This document shows positions 52,046 through 60,143 of a DNA stretch of 64,000 nt, one piece after another. Location: positions 4,030,499 through 4,094,498 of the forward strand of contig NZ_CP039456.1 of assembly GCF_006974145.1 (NCBI RefSeq), written 5' to 3'. The position numbers and the translations under genes are program-made. Position 1 is the first letter of the stretch, and each line of letters starts with the position of its first letter. The notes beneath the pieces were generated by a model. It made no database searches, was not told the origin of the DNA, and was given only the letters and a program-made list of their open reading frames with translations. This DNA is from Changchengzhania lutea. GTDB taxonomy: Bacteria; Bacteroidota; Bacteroidia; Flavobacteriales; Flavobacteriaceae.

Positions 52046-52486
52046 TTATCGCATTTTATCCAATAGATTGCTTAATTGCCCTGCTTCATCTTCGTTTAAG
52101 TTTTTTAAAATATTTTTATTAAAATTATTTGGAATCGTTTCCAATAATTCAATGCCACATTTAGTAATTGCTATTTTCACAACCCGTCTATCTTGTTCCG
52201 ACGGCAATCGTTCTATATAATTTTTTGCACATAATTTATCCATCAACCGTGTAGCATTGGGTGACCGTTCGATCATTCTATCCTTTATAATTTGTACATT
52301 TAAAGGTTCTTTAGCACCATTTAATATTCTTAAAATGTTGTATTGCTGCGGTGAGATACCAAAGGGTTTAAAAAACTCATTTTGATAACTCGTGATCCAA
52401 TTGGCCGTATATAAAATGTTAAGCATGGCTTTTATTCTATTATTGGCGAATTTCGATTGTATGTCTTTAGATAAATCTCCCATCAT
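52046..52486 (-). CDS. MarR-family transcriptional regulator
   Basis: Winged-helix repressor of 146 residues. The dimer helices MLNILYTANWITSYQNEFFK and the C-terminal helices flank the DNA-binding part: FGISPQQYNILRILNGAKEP, NVQIIKDRMIERSPNATRLM, DKLCAKNYIERLPSEQDRRV with the wing ending VVKIAI. MarR proteins of this type respond to phenolic compounds, quinones or oxidants. Two matching palindromes near its own operon and the pirin gene suggest that it controls both. It is the last gene of the reductase/GNAT/MarR operon. Confidence 0.92.
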   Translation of the reverse strand: MMGDLSKDIQSKFANNRIKAMLNILYTANWITSYQNEFFKPFGISPQQYNILRILNGAKEPLNVQIIKDRMIERSPNATRLMDKLCAKNYIERLPSEQDRRVVKIAITKCGIELLETIPNNFNKNILKNLNEDEAGQLSNLLDKMR

Positions 52487-52492
52487 TATAAT

Positions 52493-52774
52493 TTAAAATA
52501 AAACATCAGCATATTCAGAATTTTTCTTAAAAATAGCATTGGCAAACGGGCACAACGGCATAATTTTAAGATTATTGGCTCTAGCATACTTAACAGATGC
52601 TTCTACCAATTTATAACCAATACCTTCACCTCTCAACGATTCGTCTACTTCTGTGTGGTCTATAATTATTTTATCTTGACCTGCCCGACTGTAAGTCATA
52701 ATAGCCTTTTCTACGCCATCAATTCCCACATAAAAACGTCCGCGCTTGTCGGTATCTTTTTGTTTTACTTCCAT
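52493..52774 (-). CDS. GNAT-type N-acetyltransferase (YjdJ-like)
   Basis: Minimal acetyltransferase of 93 residues, the Gcn5-like short form. RFYVGIDGVEKAIMTYSRAG and IIDHTEVDESLRGEGIGYKL hold the acetyl-CoA pyrophosphate loop (R-G-E-G-I-G), followed by VEASVKYARANNLKIMPLCP with the terminal cysteine-containing strand CPFAN, characteristic of the YjdJ group. It lacks the substrate-binding half of larger GNATs. The operon position between the reductase (2 bases away) and MarR (6 bases away) indicates a stress-related role; the substrate is not known. Confidence 0.88.
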   Translation of the reverse strand: MEVKQKDTDKRGRFYVGIDGVEKAIMTYSRAGQDKIIIDHTEVDESLRGEGIGYKLVEASVKYARANNLKIMPLCPFANAIFKKNSEYADVLF

Positions 52775-52776
52775 GG

Positions 52777-53307
52777 TTATATTGTTTTACTAAATGCTTC
52801 TACCTTATTTTTTAATACCTTATCTAATTCTTTATTGACGATTTTCCCTTCTGAAAAATTATCATTAAAAGATGGTAAAGAAAAGTCTGAAACAATATGA
52901 CCTCCCATATACCCGAAACGTCCTTTTGCTATATCTAAAACAGTTGCTCCTCCTCTAGCCCCCGGAGATGTTGCCATGAGCAGCATAGGTTTTTCACTCC
53001 ATAGTTTGCCATCAATTCTAGACATCCAATCAAATAAATTTTTAAATACGGTGGCATATGCTCCATTATGCTCTGCTAAAGACAATATAATGCCATCAGA
53101 CCCTTTAATAAGATTTAAAAATCGATGCGCATCGTCTGGAATGCCTTTTTCATTTTCTAAATCGATATCATAAATTGGTAAATCAAAATCATTTAAATCC
53201 AAAATTTCAATGTTTACGTTATCAACCAAACTTGAAGCATAGGTTGCTAATTGTTTATTAATTGACGTATTGCTATTACTTCCTGCAAAAGTTATTATGT
53301 GTTTCAT
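52777..53307 (-). CDS. NADPH-dependent FMN reductase-like flavoprotein
   Basis: Flavodoxin-like reductase of 176 residues. The FMN phosphate loop is FAGSNSNTSINKQLATYASS at the N-terminus; then EILDLNDFDLPIYDID, GIILSLAEHNGAYATVFKNL with the isoalloxazine-binding EHNGAY, LFDWMSRID, and MATSPGARGGATVLDIA. This places it with the NADPH:FMN and quinone/azo reductases. First gene of the operon with GNAT and MarR genes; a palindrome 42 bases before its ATG is a likely MarR site. Probably removes quinones or other electrophiles. Confidence 0.93.
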   Translation of the reverse strand: MKHIITFAGSNSNTSINKQLATYASSLVDNVNIEILDLNDFDLPIYDIDLENEKGIPDDAHRFLNLIKGSDGIILSLAEHNGAYATVFKNLFDWMSRIDGKLWSEKPMLLMATSPGARGGATVLDIAKGRFGYMGGHIVSDFSLPSFNDNFSEGKIVNKELDKVLKNKVEAFSKTI

Positions 53308-53348
53308 ATTCTGTAAATTTTATTAGTCAAAGATATAAAAAATAGTTT

Positions 53349-53366
53349 TATATTCCAAGGAATATA
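53349..53366. promoter_or_regulatory. Probable MarR operator before the reductase operon
   Basis: TATATTCC-AA-GGAATATA is an 8+2+8 inverted repeat 42 bases upstream of the reductase ATG. A related half-site TTTCCATGTAATAT follows at 53367-53380. The core matches the palindrome at 51970-51987. Confidence 0.65.
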
Positions 53367-53486
53367 TTTCCATGTAATATTTTTATTGTTTCTTTAAGAA
53401 ACGTTATACCAATCAATTTAAAATATATAGATTCCTATTTCACGTGAATAGCAACTTTTGTACATTAGCAACAAACTAAATACTAC

Positions 53487-55115
53487 ATGGATATTAACTT
53501 CAATAAAAACGAAGATCATAATAAACTTTTAATTTCAGAACTTAATAGACGTCTTGCAAAAGTAAGTTTGGGTGGTGGTAAATCGCGTATTGAAAAACAT
53601 CATGGAAAAGGGAAATTAACAGCCCGAGAGCGTATCGATTATTTATTGGATAAAGGCTCCAAAGCCATTGAAATTAGTGCATTTGCAGGAGAAGGTATGT
53701 ATGAAGAACACGGCGGTTGTCCTTCAGGTGGTGTAGTCATCAAAATTGGCTATGTAAAAGGAAAACAATGTATTGTGGTCGCCAATGATGCCACGGTTAA
53801 AGCTGGTGCCTGGTTTCCCATTACTGGAAAAAAGAATTTAAGAGCTCAGGAAATTGCCATAGAGAATAGATTACCCATTATTTATCTGGTAGATTCTGCA
53901 GGTGTGTATTTACCTTTACAAGATGAAATATTCCCAGATAAAGAGCATTTTGGGCGTATTTTTAGAAACAATGCCATAATGAGTAGTATGGGCATTACAC
54001 AGATTGCTGCCGTTATGGGCAGTTGTGTTGCGGGCGGCGCCTATTTACCAATTATGAGTGATGAGGCTTTAATAGTTGATAAAACGGGAAGCATCTTTTT
54101 GGCAGGGAGTTATTTAGTGAAAGCAGCCATTGGTGAAACTATAGATAATGAAACGCTAGGTGGTGCAACCACCCATTGCGAAATTTCAGGAGTTACGGAT
54201 TATAAGGCGAAAGATGACAAAGACGCTTTAGACACCATAAAAAACATTATTGATAAGATTGGTGATTTTGATAAGGCAGGCTTTAACCGAAGCGATGCCA
54301 AAAAACCCAAGGAAAATCCAGAGGAAATCTACGGTATTTTACCAAAAAGTCGTGCAGACCAATACGATATGTATGACATTATAAAACGTTTGGTTGACAA
54401 TTCAGAATATGATGAGTACAAGGCTGGCTACGGACAAACCATTATTACAGCCTATGCTAGGATTGATGGTTGGGCAGTGGGCATTGTGGCCAACCAACGC
54501 AAACTGGTAAAAACCAAAAAAGGTGAAATGCAATTTGGAGGGGTGATTTATAATGACAGTGCCGATAAAGCCACTCGCTTTATAGCCAATTGCAATCAGA
54601 AAAAAATTCCGCTGGTGTTTTTGCAGGACGTTACAGGATTTATGGTAGGTAGTAAAAGTGAGCATGGTGGCATTATAAAAGATGGGGCTAAAATGGTGAA
54701 TGCGGTGAGCAACTCCGTGGTTCCAAAATTCACAGTTATTATCGGGAATAGCTATGGCGCTGGTAATTATGCCATGTGTGGAAAAGCCTATGATCCCAGA
54801 CTAATTGTGGCATGGCCAAGTGCAGAACTTGCGGTTATGAGTGGTAATTCGGCAGCTAAAGTATTGTTGCAAATAGAAAAAGCATCGCTTTTAAAGAAAG
54901 GTGAAAAAATTACCCCAGAAAAAGAAGATGAACTTTTTAATAAAATAAAAGACCGTTATGATAACCAAGTGTCTCCGTATTATGCAGCAGCACGAATCTG
55001 GACCGATGCCATTATTGATCCATTAGATACTAGAACCTGGATTAGTATGGGTATCGAGGCAGCCAATCATGCTCCTATTGAGAAAAAATTTAATTTAGGG
55101 GTTTTACAGGTTTAA
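53487..55115 (+). CDS. Acyl-CoA carboxylase, carboxyltransferase (beta) subunit
   Basis: Transfers the carboxyl group from biotin to an acyl-CoA; 542 residues in two crotonase-like halves. N-terminal half: KGKLTARERIDYLLDKGSKA, FAGEGMYEEHGGCPSGGVVI, MGSCVAGGAYLPIMSDEALI. C-terminal half: RIDGWAVGIVANQRK, KIPLVFLQDVTGFMVGSKSE, IIGNSYGAGNYAMCGKAYDP, and VMSGNSAAKVLLQIEKASLL. The M-V-G-S rather than P-G sequence around GFMVG and the SAYGAGNYAM-like signature fit methylcrotonyl-CoA or related branched substrates (leucine breakdown) more than propionyl-CoA. No biotin carboxylase gene is adjacent. It overlaps the next gene by 1 base. Confidence 0.88.
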   Translation: MDINFNKNEDHNKLLISELNRRLAKVSLGGGKSRIEKHHGKGKLTARERIDYLLDKGSKAIEISAFAGEGMYEEHGGCPSGGVVIKIGYVKGKQCIVVANDATVKAGAWFPITGKKNLRAQEIAIENRLPIIYLVDSAGVYLPLQDEIFPDKEHFGRIFRNNAIMSSMGITQIAAVMGSCVAGGAYLPIMSDEALIVDKTGSIFLAGSYLVKAAIGETIDNETLGGATTHCEISGVTDYKAKDDKDALDTIKNIIDKIGDFDKAGFNRSDAKKPKENPEEIYGILPKSRADQYDMYDIIKRLVDNSEYDEYKAGYGQTIITAYARIDGWAVGIVANQRKLVKTKKGEMQFGGVIYNDSADKATRFIANCNQKKIPLVFLQDVTGFMVGSKSEHGGIIKDGAKMVNAVSNSVVPKFTVIIGNSYGAGNYAMCGKAYDPRLIVAWPSAELAVMSGNSAAKVLLQIEKASLLKKGEKITPEKEDELFNKIKDRYDNQVSPYYAAARIWTDAIIDPLDTRTWISMGIEAANHAPIEKKFNLGVLQV

Positions 55116-56386
55116 TGAAAGACAAAAACAATAAACAGCCCATATACATTATTATCTTACTCATATTGGCTGGAGAAGCAGTGTTTATTTTACCTTTTGT
55201 TCTGGCACGTATTTTTAGACCTACATTTCTAGAGTCTTTTAGCATTGACAATTTTCAGTTAGGGACTTGTTTTTCAATTTACGGTATTATCGCTTTAGTC
55301 TCATATTTATTTGGTGGCCCTTTGGCTGATAAATACAATCCTAGGGTTTTAATGAGTATTGCCCTATTTATGACGGCTTTAGGCGGATTTTATATGGCGA
55401 CCTATCCCTCCTATTTACATATGAAATTCCTTTTTGGATATTGGGGATTTACAACTATTTTCCTTTTTTGGGCGCCTATGATTAAAGCTACCAGATTGTG
55501 GGGCGGTACTGATAAACAAGGGCTTGCCTTTGGGTTTCTAGATGGTGGTCGCGGACTTGTAGCTGCAAGCTTTGGGGCAGTTGGTGTGCTCGTTTTCTCC
55601 TCATTTATGACTCATGATATTGCTGAAACTACCTTATTGGAACGACAAGAAGCTTTCAAATATGTGATTCTATTTTCATCCATAGCCATTGCTTTTATCG
55701 GTGTTTTAATTTTAATATTTTTAAAAACACTTAATTCCAAAGAAGCAGTCCGACCTAATGCCCCACTAACCCTATCCAATTTTAAAAGTGCTCTGAAATT
55801 TAGATCCGTGTGGTTATTGATGATCATCATTCTTTGTGCTTACTTTGGATATAAAATGACTGATGTGTTTAGTTTATATGCAAAGGATGTGATGCTATAT
55901 AATGATATTGAATCAGCTACTATAGGCACCACGCTGTTGTATATTAGACCTATTATAGGTGTGGTTATTGGCTTACTTGCCGATAAAACAAAGGCCTCTT
56001 TATGGCTCATTATTGGTTTTATCTTAATGCTAATAACAAGTGTGATTTTTGCTTCTGGAATTATCTCAGAGTCACTGGTTTTCCTGTTTTTTGCATCTAT
56101 CATTTTCATGGCACTTGGTGTCTATTCTGCTCGGGTATTGTATTTTGCAACCCTTCAAGAAGCTAATATTCCACTTGCTTTAACAGGAACTGTTGTTGGT
56201 TTGGTATCTATTATCGGTTACACACCTGATATTTTTGCAGGTCCTTTGATTGGCTATTTGTTAGACAGCTATCATGGCGAATTAGGACATCAATACGCTT
56301 TTTTTGTTATGGCTTTGTTTTCAATTTTAGGAGGGGTCGCTTCTATCATTTTTTATTCTCACACAAAGAAAATTAAAAAAAAGTAA
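55115..56386 (+). CDS. Major facilitator superfamily transporter
   Basis: Inner-membrane transporter of 423 residues with about twelve membrane helices in two halves. The first loop carries the degenerate MFS motif GGPLADKYNPRVLMSIALFM and the second half has the corresponding GLLADKTKASLWLIIGFILM. ARIFRPTFLESFSIDNFQLG, YWGFTTIFLFWAPMIKATRL resemble the NNP/UhpT-like group. The ATG lies inside the stop of the carboxylase gene (TAATGA), so translation is coupled. The substrate could be the acid that feeds the carboxylase (inference only). Confidence 0.88.
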   Translation: MKDKNNKQPIYIIILLILAGEAVFILPFVLARIFRPTFLESFSIDNFQLGTCFSIYGIIALVSYLFGGPLADKYNPRVLMSIALFMTALGGFYMATYPSYLHMKFLFGYWGFTTIFLFWAPMIKATRLWGGTDKQGLAFGFLDGGRGLVAASFGAVGVLVFSSFMTHDIAETTLLERQEAFKYVILFSSIAIAFIGVLILIFLKTLNSKEAVRPNAPLTLSNFKSALKFRSVWLLMIIILCAYFGYKMTDVFSLYAKDVMLYNDIESATIGTTLLYIRPIIGVVIGLLADKTKASLWLIIGFILMLITSVIFASGIISESLVFLFFASIIFMALGVYSARVLYFATLQEANIPLALTGTVVGLVSIIGYTPDIFAGPLIGYLLDSYHGELGHQYAFFVMALFSILGGVASIIFYSHTKKIKKK

Positions 56387-56407
56387 CCGCTTCACAAGCT
56401 ATGTTTA

Positions 56408-56415
56408 TAACTTTG
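56408..56415 (+). promoter_or_regulatory. -7 promoter element before the MutS2-like gene
   Basis: TAACTTTG fits TAnnTTTG and ends 27 bases before the ATG at 56443. The upstream gene ends only 22 bases before it, so this gene need not depend on the carboxylase operon. Confidence 0.5.
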
Positions 56416-56442
56416 CCTTCAACCTAAAGTACCAGCACCCAA

Positions 56443-58608
56443 ATGATTCATATTCACGAGAAAACATTACAAGATTTAGAATTCGCGACTGTACTTAAAC
56501 AGGTAAGTGAGCTTTGCATTACACATTTAGGTCATGAGCAGGCATTGCAAATTAGTCCGTTAAAGACTAAAGAATTACTACTTGAGAGTTTAGGATTAAC
56601 TAATGAGTATGTATCGTCATATGATAACGATAACCGCATTCCTAATCATGGGTTTGATGCCATTAGCAAGGAATTACAATTACTGCGCATTGAAAACACC
56701 TATTTAGAGGTTCATGGGTTAAAGAAGATTGTATCTATTTCACTAACGGTAAATACGATTATTACTTACATTAAAAAACTAGAAGAATATTATCCTCAGC
56801 TAAACCAGCACTGTGCGCATATAGAAGTCACTAAGGTTATTATCGAAAAAGTGGATGCTATTGTAGACCGTTTTGGAGATATTAAGGACAATGCTTCCAA
56901 TGTGCTTTATGACCTTCGCCAGACGATAAATAAGATTAAAGGAAAAATAAATCAAAGTTTTACAACAGCTTTAAATACCTATCACAATCTTGATTATTTA
57001 GATGATATTAGGGAGTCCGTAGTAGAAAACAAAAGGGTTTTGGCCGTAAAAGCGATGTATCGTAGAAAGGTAAAAGGTGCCATAATGGGCGGAAGTAAAA
57101 CGGGAAGTATTGTATATATAGAACCTGAAATGACCTTGCAACATTCACGGGAACTCAATAATTTAGAATATGAGGAACATGAGGAGGTTATTCGGATTTT
57201 AAAAGAGGTCACCAATTTTATACGCCCGTACTTACCACTGCTAGAAAATTATCAAGCTTATTTAATGGATATGGATGTGATTTCGGCAAAAGCGAAATAT
57301 GCCAAATCCATGAATGCCATTCTTCCGGAAATATCTGAAGACCGAAGTATGTATTTGCGAGATGCCTACCATCCGCTGCTCTATTTAAACAATTTAGAAA
57401 AGAAAGAAAAAACATTTCCGCAGACCATCGGTCTAAAACAGGATAGTAGAATCATCGTGATTTCTGGTCCCAATGCTGGTGGAAAAAGTATCACACTTAA
57501 AACCATTGGGCTGCTTCAAGTGATGCTACAAAGTGGTTTTTTAATCCCTGTGCATGAGCGTAGCAAGGTATGTTTATTTGATAGAATATTAAGTGATATT
57601 GGTGACAATCAATCCATTGAAAACCATTTGAGCACCTATAGCTACCGTTTAAAACAAATGAATTATTTTCTTAAAAAGTGTAATAAAAACACCCTGTTTT
57701 TAATAGATGAATTCGGTACAGGAAGTGACCCCGAACTTGGTGGTGCTTTAGCGGAAACCTTTTTGGAGGAATTTTATCACCGGGAAGCTTTTGGAATTAT
57801 CACGACGCACTACTCCAATTTAAAAATTTTGGCTAATGAATTGCCATATATGCTCAATGCCAATATGCTTTTTGATGAAAAAACATTAGAGCCGCTTTAT
57901 AAATTAGTCATCGGTCAAGCCGGAAGTAGTTTTACGTTTGAGGTGGCACAAAAAAACGGTATCCCATACAGTTTGATTAATCGCGCAAAAAAGAAGATTG
58001 AGCGCAGTAAAGTGCGTTTTGATGCCACTATTGCCAAACTTCAAAAAGAACGGTCTAAATTAGAAAAAACGGGGCAATCGCTTAAGTTGAACGAAAAGAA
58101 AAAGATAGATGAAGCCGATAAGCTCGAAGAAATTAATGCGAAAATTCAGAAGAAATTAGAAAGCTATCAGGAATTATATGACAGTAACCAGCGCTTGATT
58201 TATTTAGGACAAAAACTCAATGATGTTGCAGAAAAGTATTTTGATAATAAACAGAAACGCGAGCTCATGGCAGAACTTTTCAAAATTGTTCAGATTGAAA
58301 ATTCAAAACGCAAAAAAGTTTCGGTAAAACAGAAAAAGCAGATAAAGGCCAAAGAAACACAGGTTAAGCAAGAAGCTGAAAAGAAAGTGGAAGTTATCCG
58401 ACAAAAGAAAAAGAAAGCTAAAGAAAAAGCGATTGAAGCTCCCAAACCTAAACCCATTTTAAAAATTGGCGACCGTGTTAGAATGCATGATGGTAGAGCT
58501 ATTGGAAGCATAGATACTATTGAAAAAAACAAAGCCATCGTAAATTATGGCATGTTTACAACCAACATCAATTTAGATTTATTAGAACTTGTTGAGCGCA
58601 GAAAATAA
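56443..58608 (+). CDS. MutS2-like DNA-binding ATPase lacking Smr domain
   Basis: MutS-family protein of 721 residues. The core and clamp helices (DLEFATVLKQVSELCITHLG, NNLEYEEHEEVIRILKEVTN) lead to the ATPase: Walker A GPNAGGKSITLKTIG near residues 342-356, NHLSTYSYRLKQM, Walker B TLFLIDEFGTGSDPELGGAL, and ITTHYSNLKILANELPYMLN. After the ATPase comes a long lysine-rich coiled coil (KKKIDEADKLEEINAKIQKK onward) and a KOW-like end IGDRVRMHDGRAIGSIDTIE. MutS2 usually carries a C-terminal Smr nuclease domain; here the protein stops before it. It may still bind branched DNA or stalled ribosomes. Its stop is one base before the next start. Confidence 0.92.
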   Translation: MIHIHEKTLQDLEFATVLKQVSELCITHLGHEQALQISPLKTKELLLESLGLTNEYVSSYDNDNRIPNHGFDAISKELQLLRIENTYLEVHGLKKIVSISLTVNTIITYIKKLEEYYPQLNQHCAHIEVTKVIIEKVDAIVDRFGDIKDNASNVLYDLRQTINKIKGKINQSFTTALNTYHNLDYLDDIRESVVENKRVLAVKAMYRRKVKGAIMGGSKTGSIVYIEPEMTLQHSRELNNLEYEEHEEVIRILKEVTNFIRPYLPLLENYQAYLMDMDVISAKAKYAKSMNAILPEISEDRSMYLRDAYHPLLYLNNLEKKEKTFPQTIGLKQDSRIIVISGPNAGGKSITLKTIGLLQVMLQSGFLIPVHERSKVCLFDRILSDIGDNQSIENHLSTYSYRLKQMNYFLKKCNKNTLFLIDEFGTGSDPELGGALAETFLEEFYHREAFGIITTHYSNLKILANELPYMLNANMLFDEKTLEPLYKLVIGQAGSSFTFEVAQKNGIPYSLINRAKKKIERSKVRFDATIAKLQKERSKLEKTGQSLKLNEKKKIDEADKLEEINAKIQKKLESYQELYDSNQRLIYLGQKLNDVAEKYFDNKQKRELMAELFKIVQIENSKRKKVSVKQKKQIKAKETQVKQEAEKKVEVIRQKKKKAKEKAIEAPKPKPILKIGDRVRMHDGRAIGSIDTIEKNKAIVNYGMFTTNINLDLLELVERRK

Positions 58609-58609
58609 C

Positions 58610-59026
58610 ATGATAGAAATCCCAAAAGACAAAAAATTAATTTTATTTGATGGTGTTTGCAACCTTTGCAATAGCGCTGTTCAATATATTATCAAATATG
58701 ATAAGGCAAATCTCTTTTTATTTGCGCCATTACAAAGTGAGGTAGGCAAAGCGCTTATTGAGGAGCATTATATTGATACCTCAAAAATGGATTCCATACT
58801 CTTATATACACCAGGAAAAGGCATGGATTATAAATCTACTGCCGCTTTAAAAATTGCTCACCACTTAGGGTTTCCACAACATTTAATGAGCATCTTTTTT
58901 ATAATACCACCATTTATTAGGAATTGGGTTTACGATTATATCGCTAAAAACAGATACAAATGGTATGGAAAACAAGAGGCTTGTATGATTCCTACGCCAG
59001 AATTAAAAAGTAAATTTTTAGATTAA
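58610..59026 (+). CDS. DCC-type thiol-disulfide oxidoreductase (DUF393)
   Basis: Protein of 138 residues with a thioredoxin-like fold. The motif ILFDGVCNLCNSAVQYII contains the redox CxxC (C17/C20) of the DCC family. Later KANLFLFAPLQSEVGKALIE, SKMDSILLYTPGKGMDYKST, AALKIAHHLGFPQHLMSIFF and PPFIRNWVYDYIAKNRYKWY are typical. The ATG at 58610 follows the MutS2-like stop after a single base, so the two are translated together. The partner protein is unknown. The stop is convergent with the ATP-grasp gene (2 bases between). Confidence 0.92.
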   Translation: MIEIPKDKKLILFDGVCNLCNSAVQYIIKYDKANLFLFAPLQSEVGKALIEEHYIDTSKMDSILLYTPGKGMDYKSTAALKIAHHLGFPQHLMSIFFIIPPFIRNWVYDYIAKNRYKWYGKQEACMIPTPELKSKFLD

Positions 59027-59028
59027 TT

Positions 59029-60072
59029 TTATAGCGTGGCCAACTGCACGTTTTGTAAATAATCGCCATACATATTTTTATAGTGCACCTTCTTTTCGAT
59101 AGCTTCAATAACCGGGGTGTTAAAATCTGCATCATACATCTGGCTAGATACATTTAATCCGCCAGGACTAAACACATTAATTTCCATAAGCTTGTCACCT
59201 ACGATATCTATACCTACGAGAAACATTCCATCTTGCACTAATTTAGGTCTTACAATGTCTGCAAGCTTCATAATTCTATCGGTCATTTTTACAGCAGCTG
59301 GTTTTCCGCCGGCATGAATATTACTTCTAATATCCCCGGATGCATTCACCCGTTGCATCATCGCATATTTACCATCGGCAGATTCCAAAGGCTTACCGTT
59401 CATAAGGAACAGGCGGGTATCACCCCCTGTGGCTTCTTTCAAATATTCTTGTGCTATCACATAGCCATCCCTAGCAATAGCATCAATGGTTTGTGATAAA
59501 TTATGTTCATTCTTTTTGTCCATCATAAACACATTGGTTCCGCCAGAGCCTTGTAGCGGTTTTAATATCATTTTTTGTTTCTGTTTTTCAAAAAAGCCCC
59601 TGATTTCATCGTGATCTCTGGATATAATTGTTTTTGGCCTCACGATTTCTGGAAAATGCTGAAAGTACATTTTGTTTACTGCACTGGCTAAAGTAGTAGG
59701 ATGATTAATTACAATAACGCCGTTTCGCATGGCTATTTCACCAAATATAGATGCTGCATTATAGGCCCAATCACGTTCATTAATTTCATCCGCGGGATTG
59801 TTTCTCAAAAATAAGACATCTAAATCTTCAGAAGAAATTCTTGAAAATTCTTCTTTTTGAACCGCTTTAAAATAAGTTTCCTGACTTTTGAAATTCCCTT
59901 CCTTTAATGTTTTACATCGTACTGAAAGATGCCCTTTTGAGGCATAGGATAATTCTCCAACACCAATATAATACACATTATGTCCTCTTTTATGGGCTGC
60001 ATACCCCAATCCAGGTGTGGTATAATTTGGCTTTTCAGTTTTATGATCATTTATAATGAAGGCAAGTTTCAT
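59029..60072 (-). CDS. Glutathione-synthetase-like ATP-grasp ligase
   Basis: ATP-dependent carboxylate-amine ligase of 347 residues, similar in layout to GshB. N-terminal substrate domain: MKLAFIINDHKTEKPNYTTP, GLGYAAHKRGHNVYYIGVGE, FLRNNPADEINERDWAYNAA, VIVINHPTTLASAVNKMYFQ. ATP-grasp: QKMILKPLQGSGGTNVFMMD (glycine-rich loop), YVIAQEYLKEATGGDTRLFL, and magnesium-binding LMEINVFSPGGLNVSSQMYD. Residues RSNIHAGG are shared with the partial ligase at the right edge. No GshA is seen. In this setting it more likely joins an amino acid to a different acceptor than glutathione. Last gene of the minus-strand cluster, 71 bases after the DUF1704 gene. Confidence 0.87.
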   Translation of the reverse strand: MKLAFIINDHKTEKPNYTTPGLGYAAHKRGHNVYYIGVGELSYASKGHLSVRCKTLKEGNFKSQETYFKAVQKEEFSRISSEDLDVLFLRNNPADEINERDWAYNAASIFGEIAMRNGVIVINHPTTLASAVNKMYFQHFPEIVRPKTIISRDHDEIRGFFEKQKQKMILKPLQGSGGTNVFMMDKKNEHNLSQTIDAIARDGYVIAQEYLKEATGGDTRLFLMNGKPLESADGKYAMMQRVNASGDIRSNIHAGGKPAAVKMTDRIMKLADIVRPKLVQDGMFLVGIDIVGDKLMEINVFSPGGLNVSSQMYDADFNTPVIEAIEKKVHYKNMYGDYLQNVQLATL

Positions 60073-60143
60073 GATGCGTTTATTTAGTTAATGGATATTC
60101 ATACAAGGTAGAGGTACTCTAATCAAAAAGTGAGCCCTATCGA

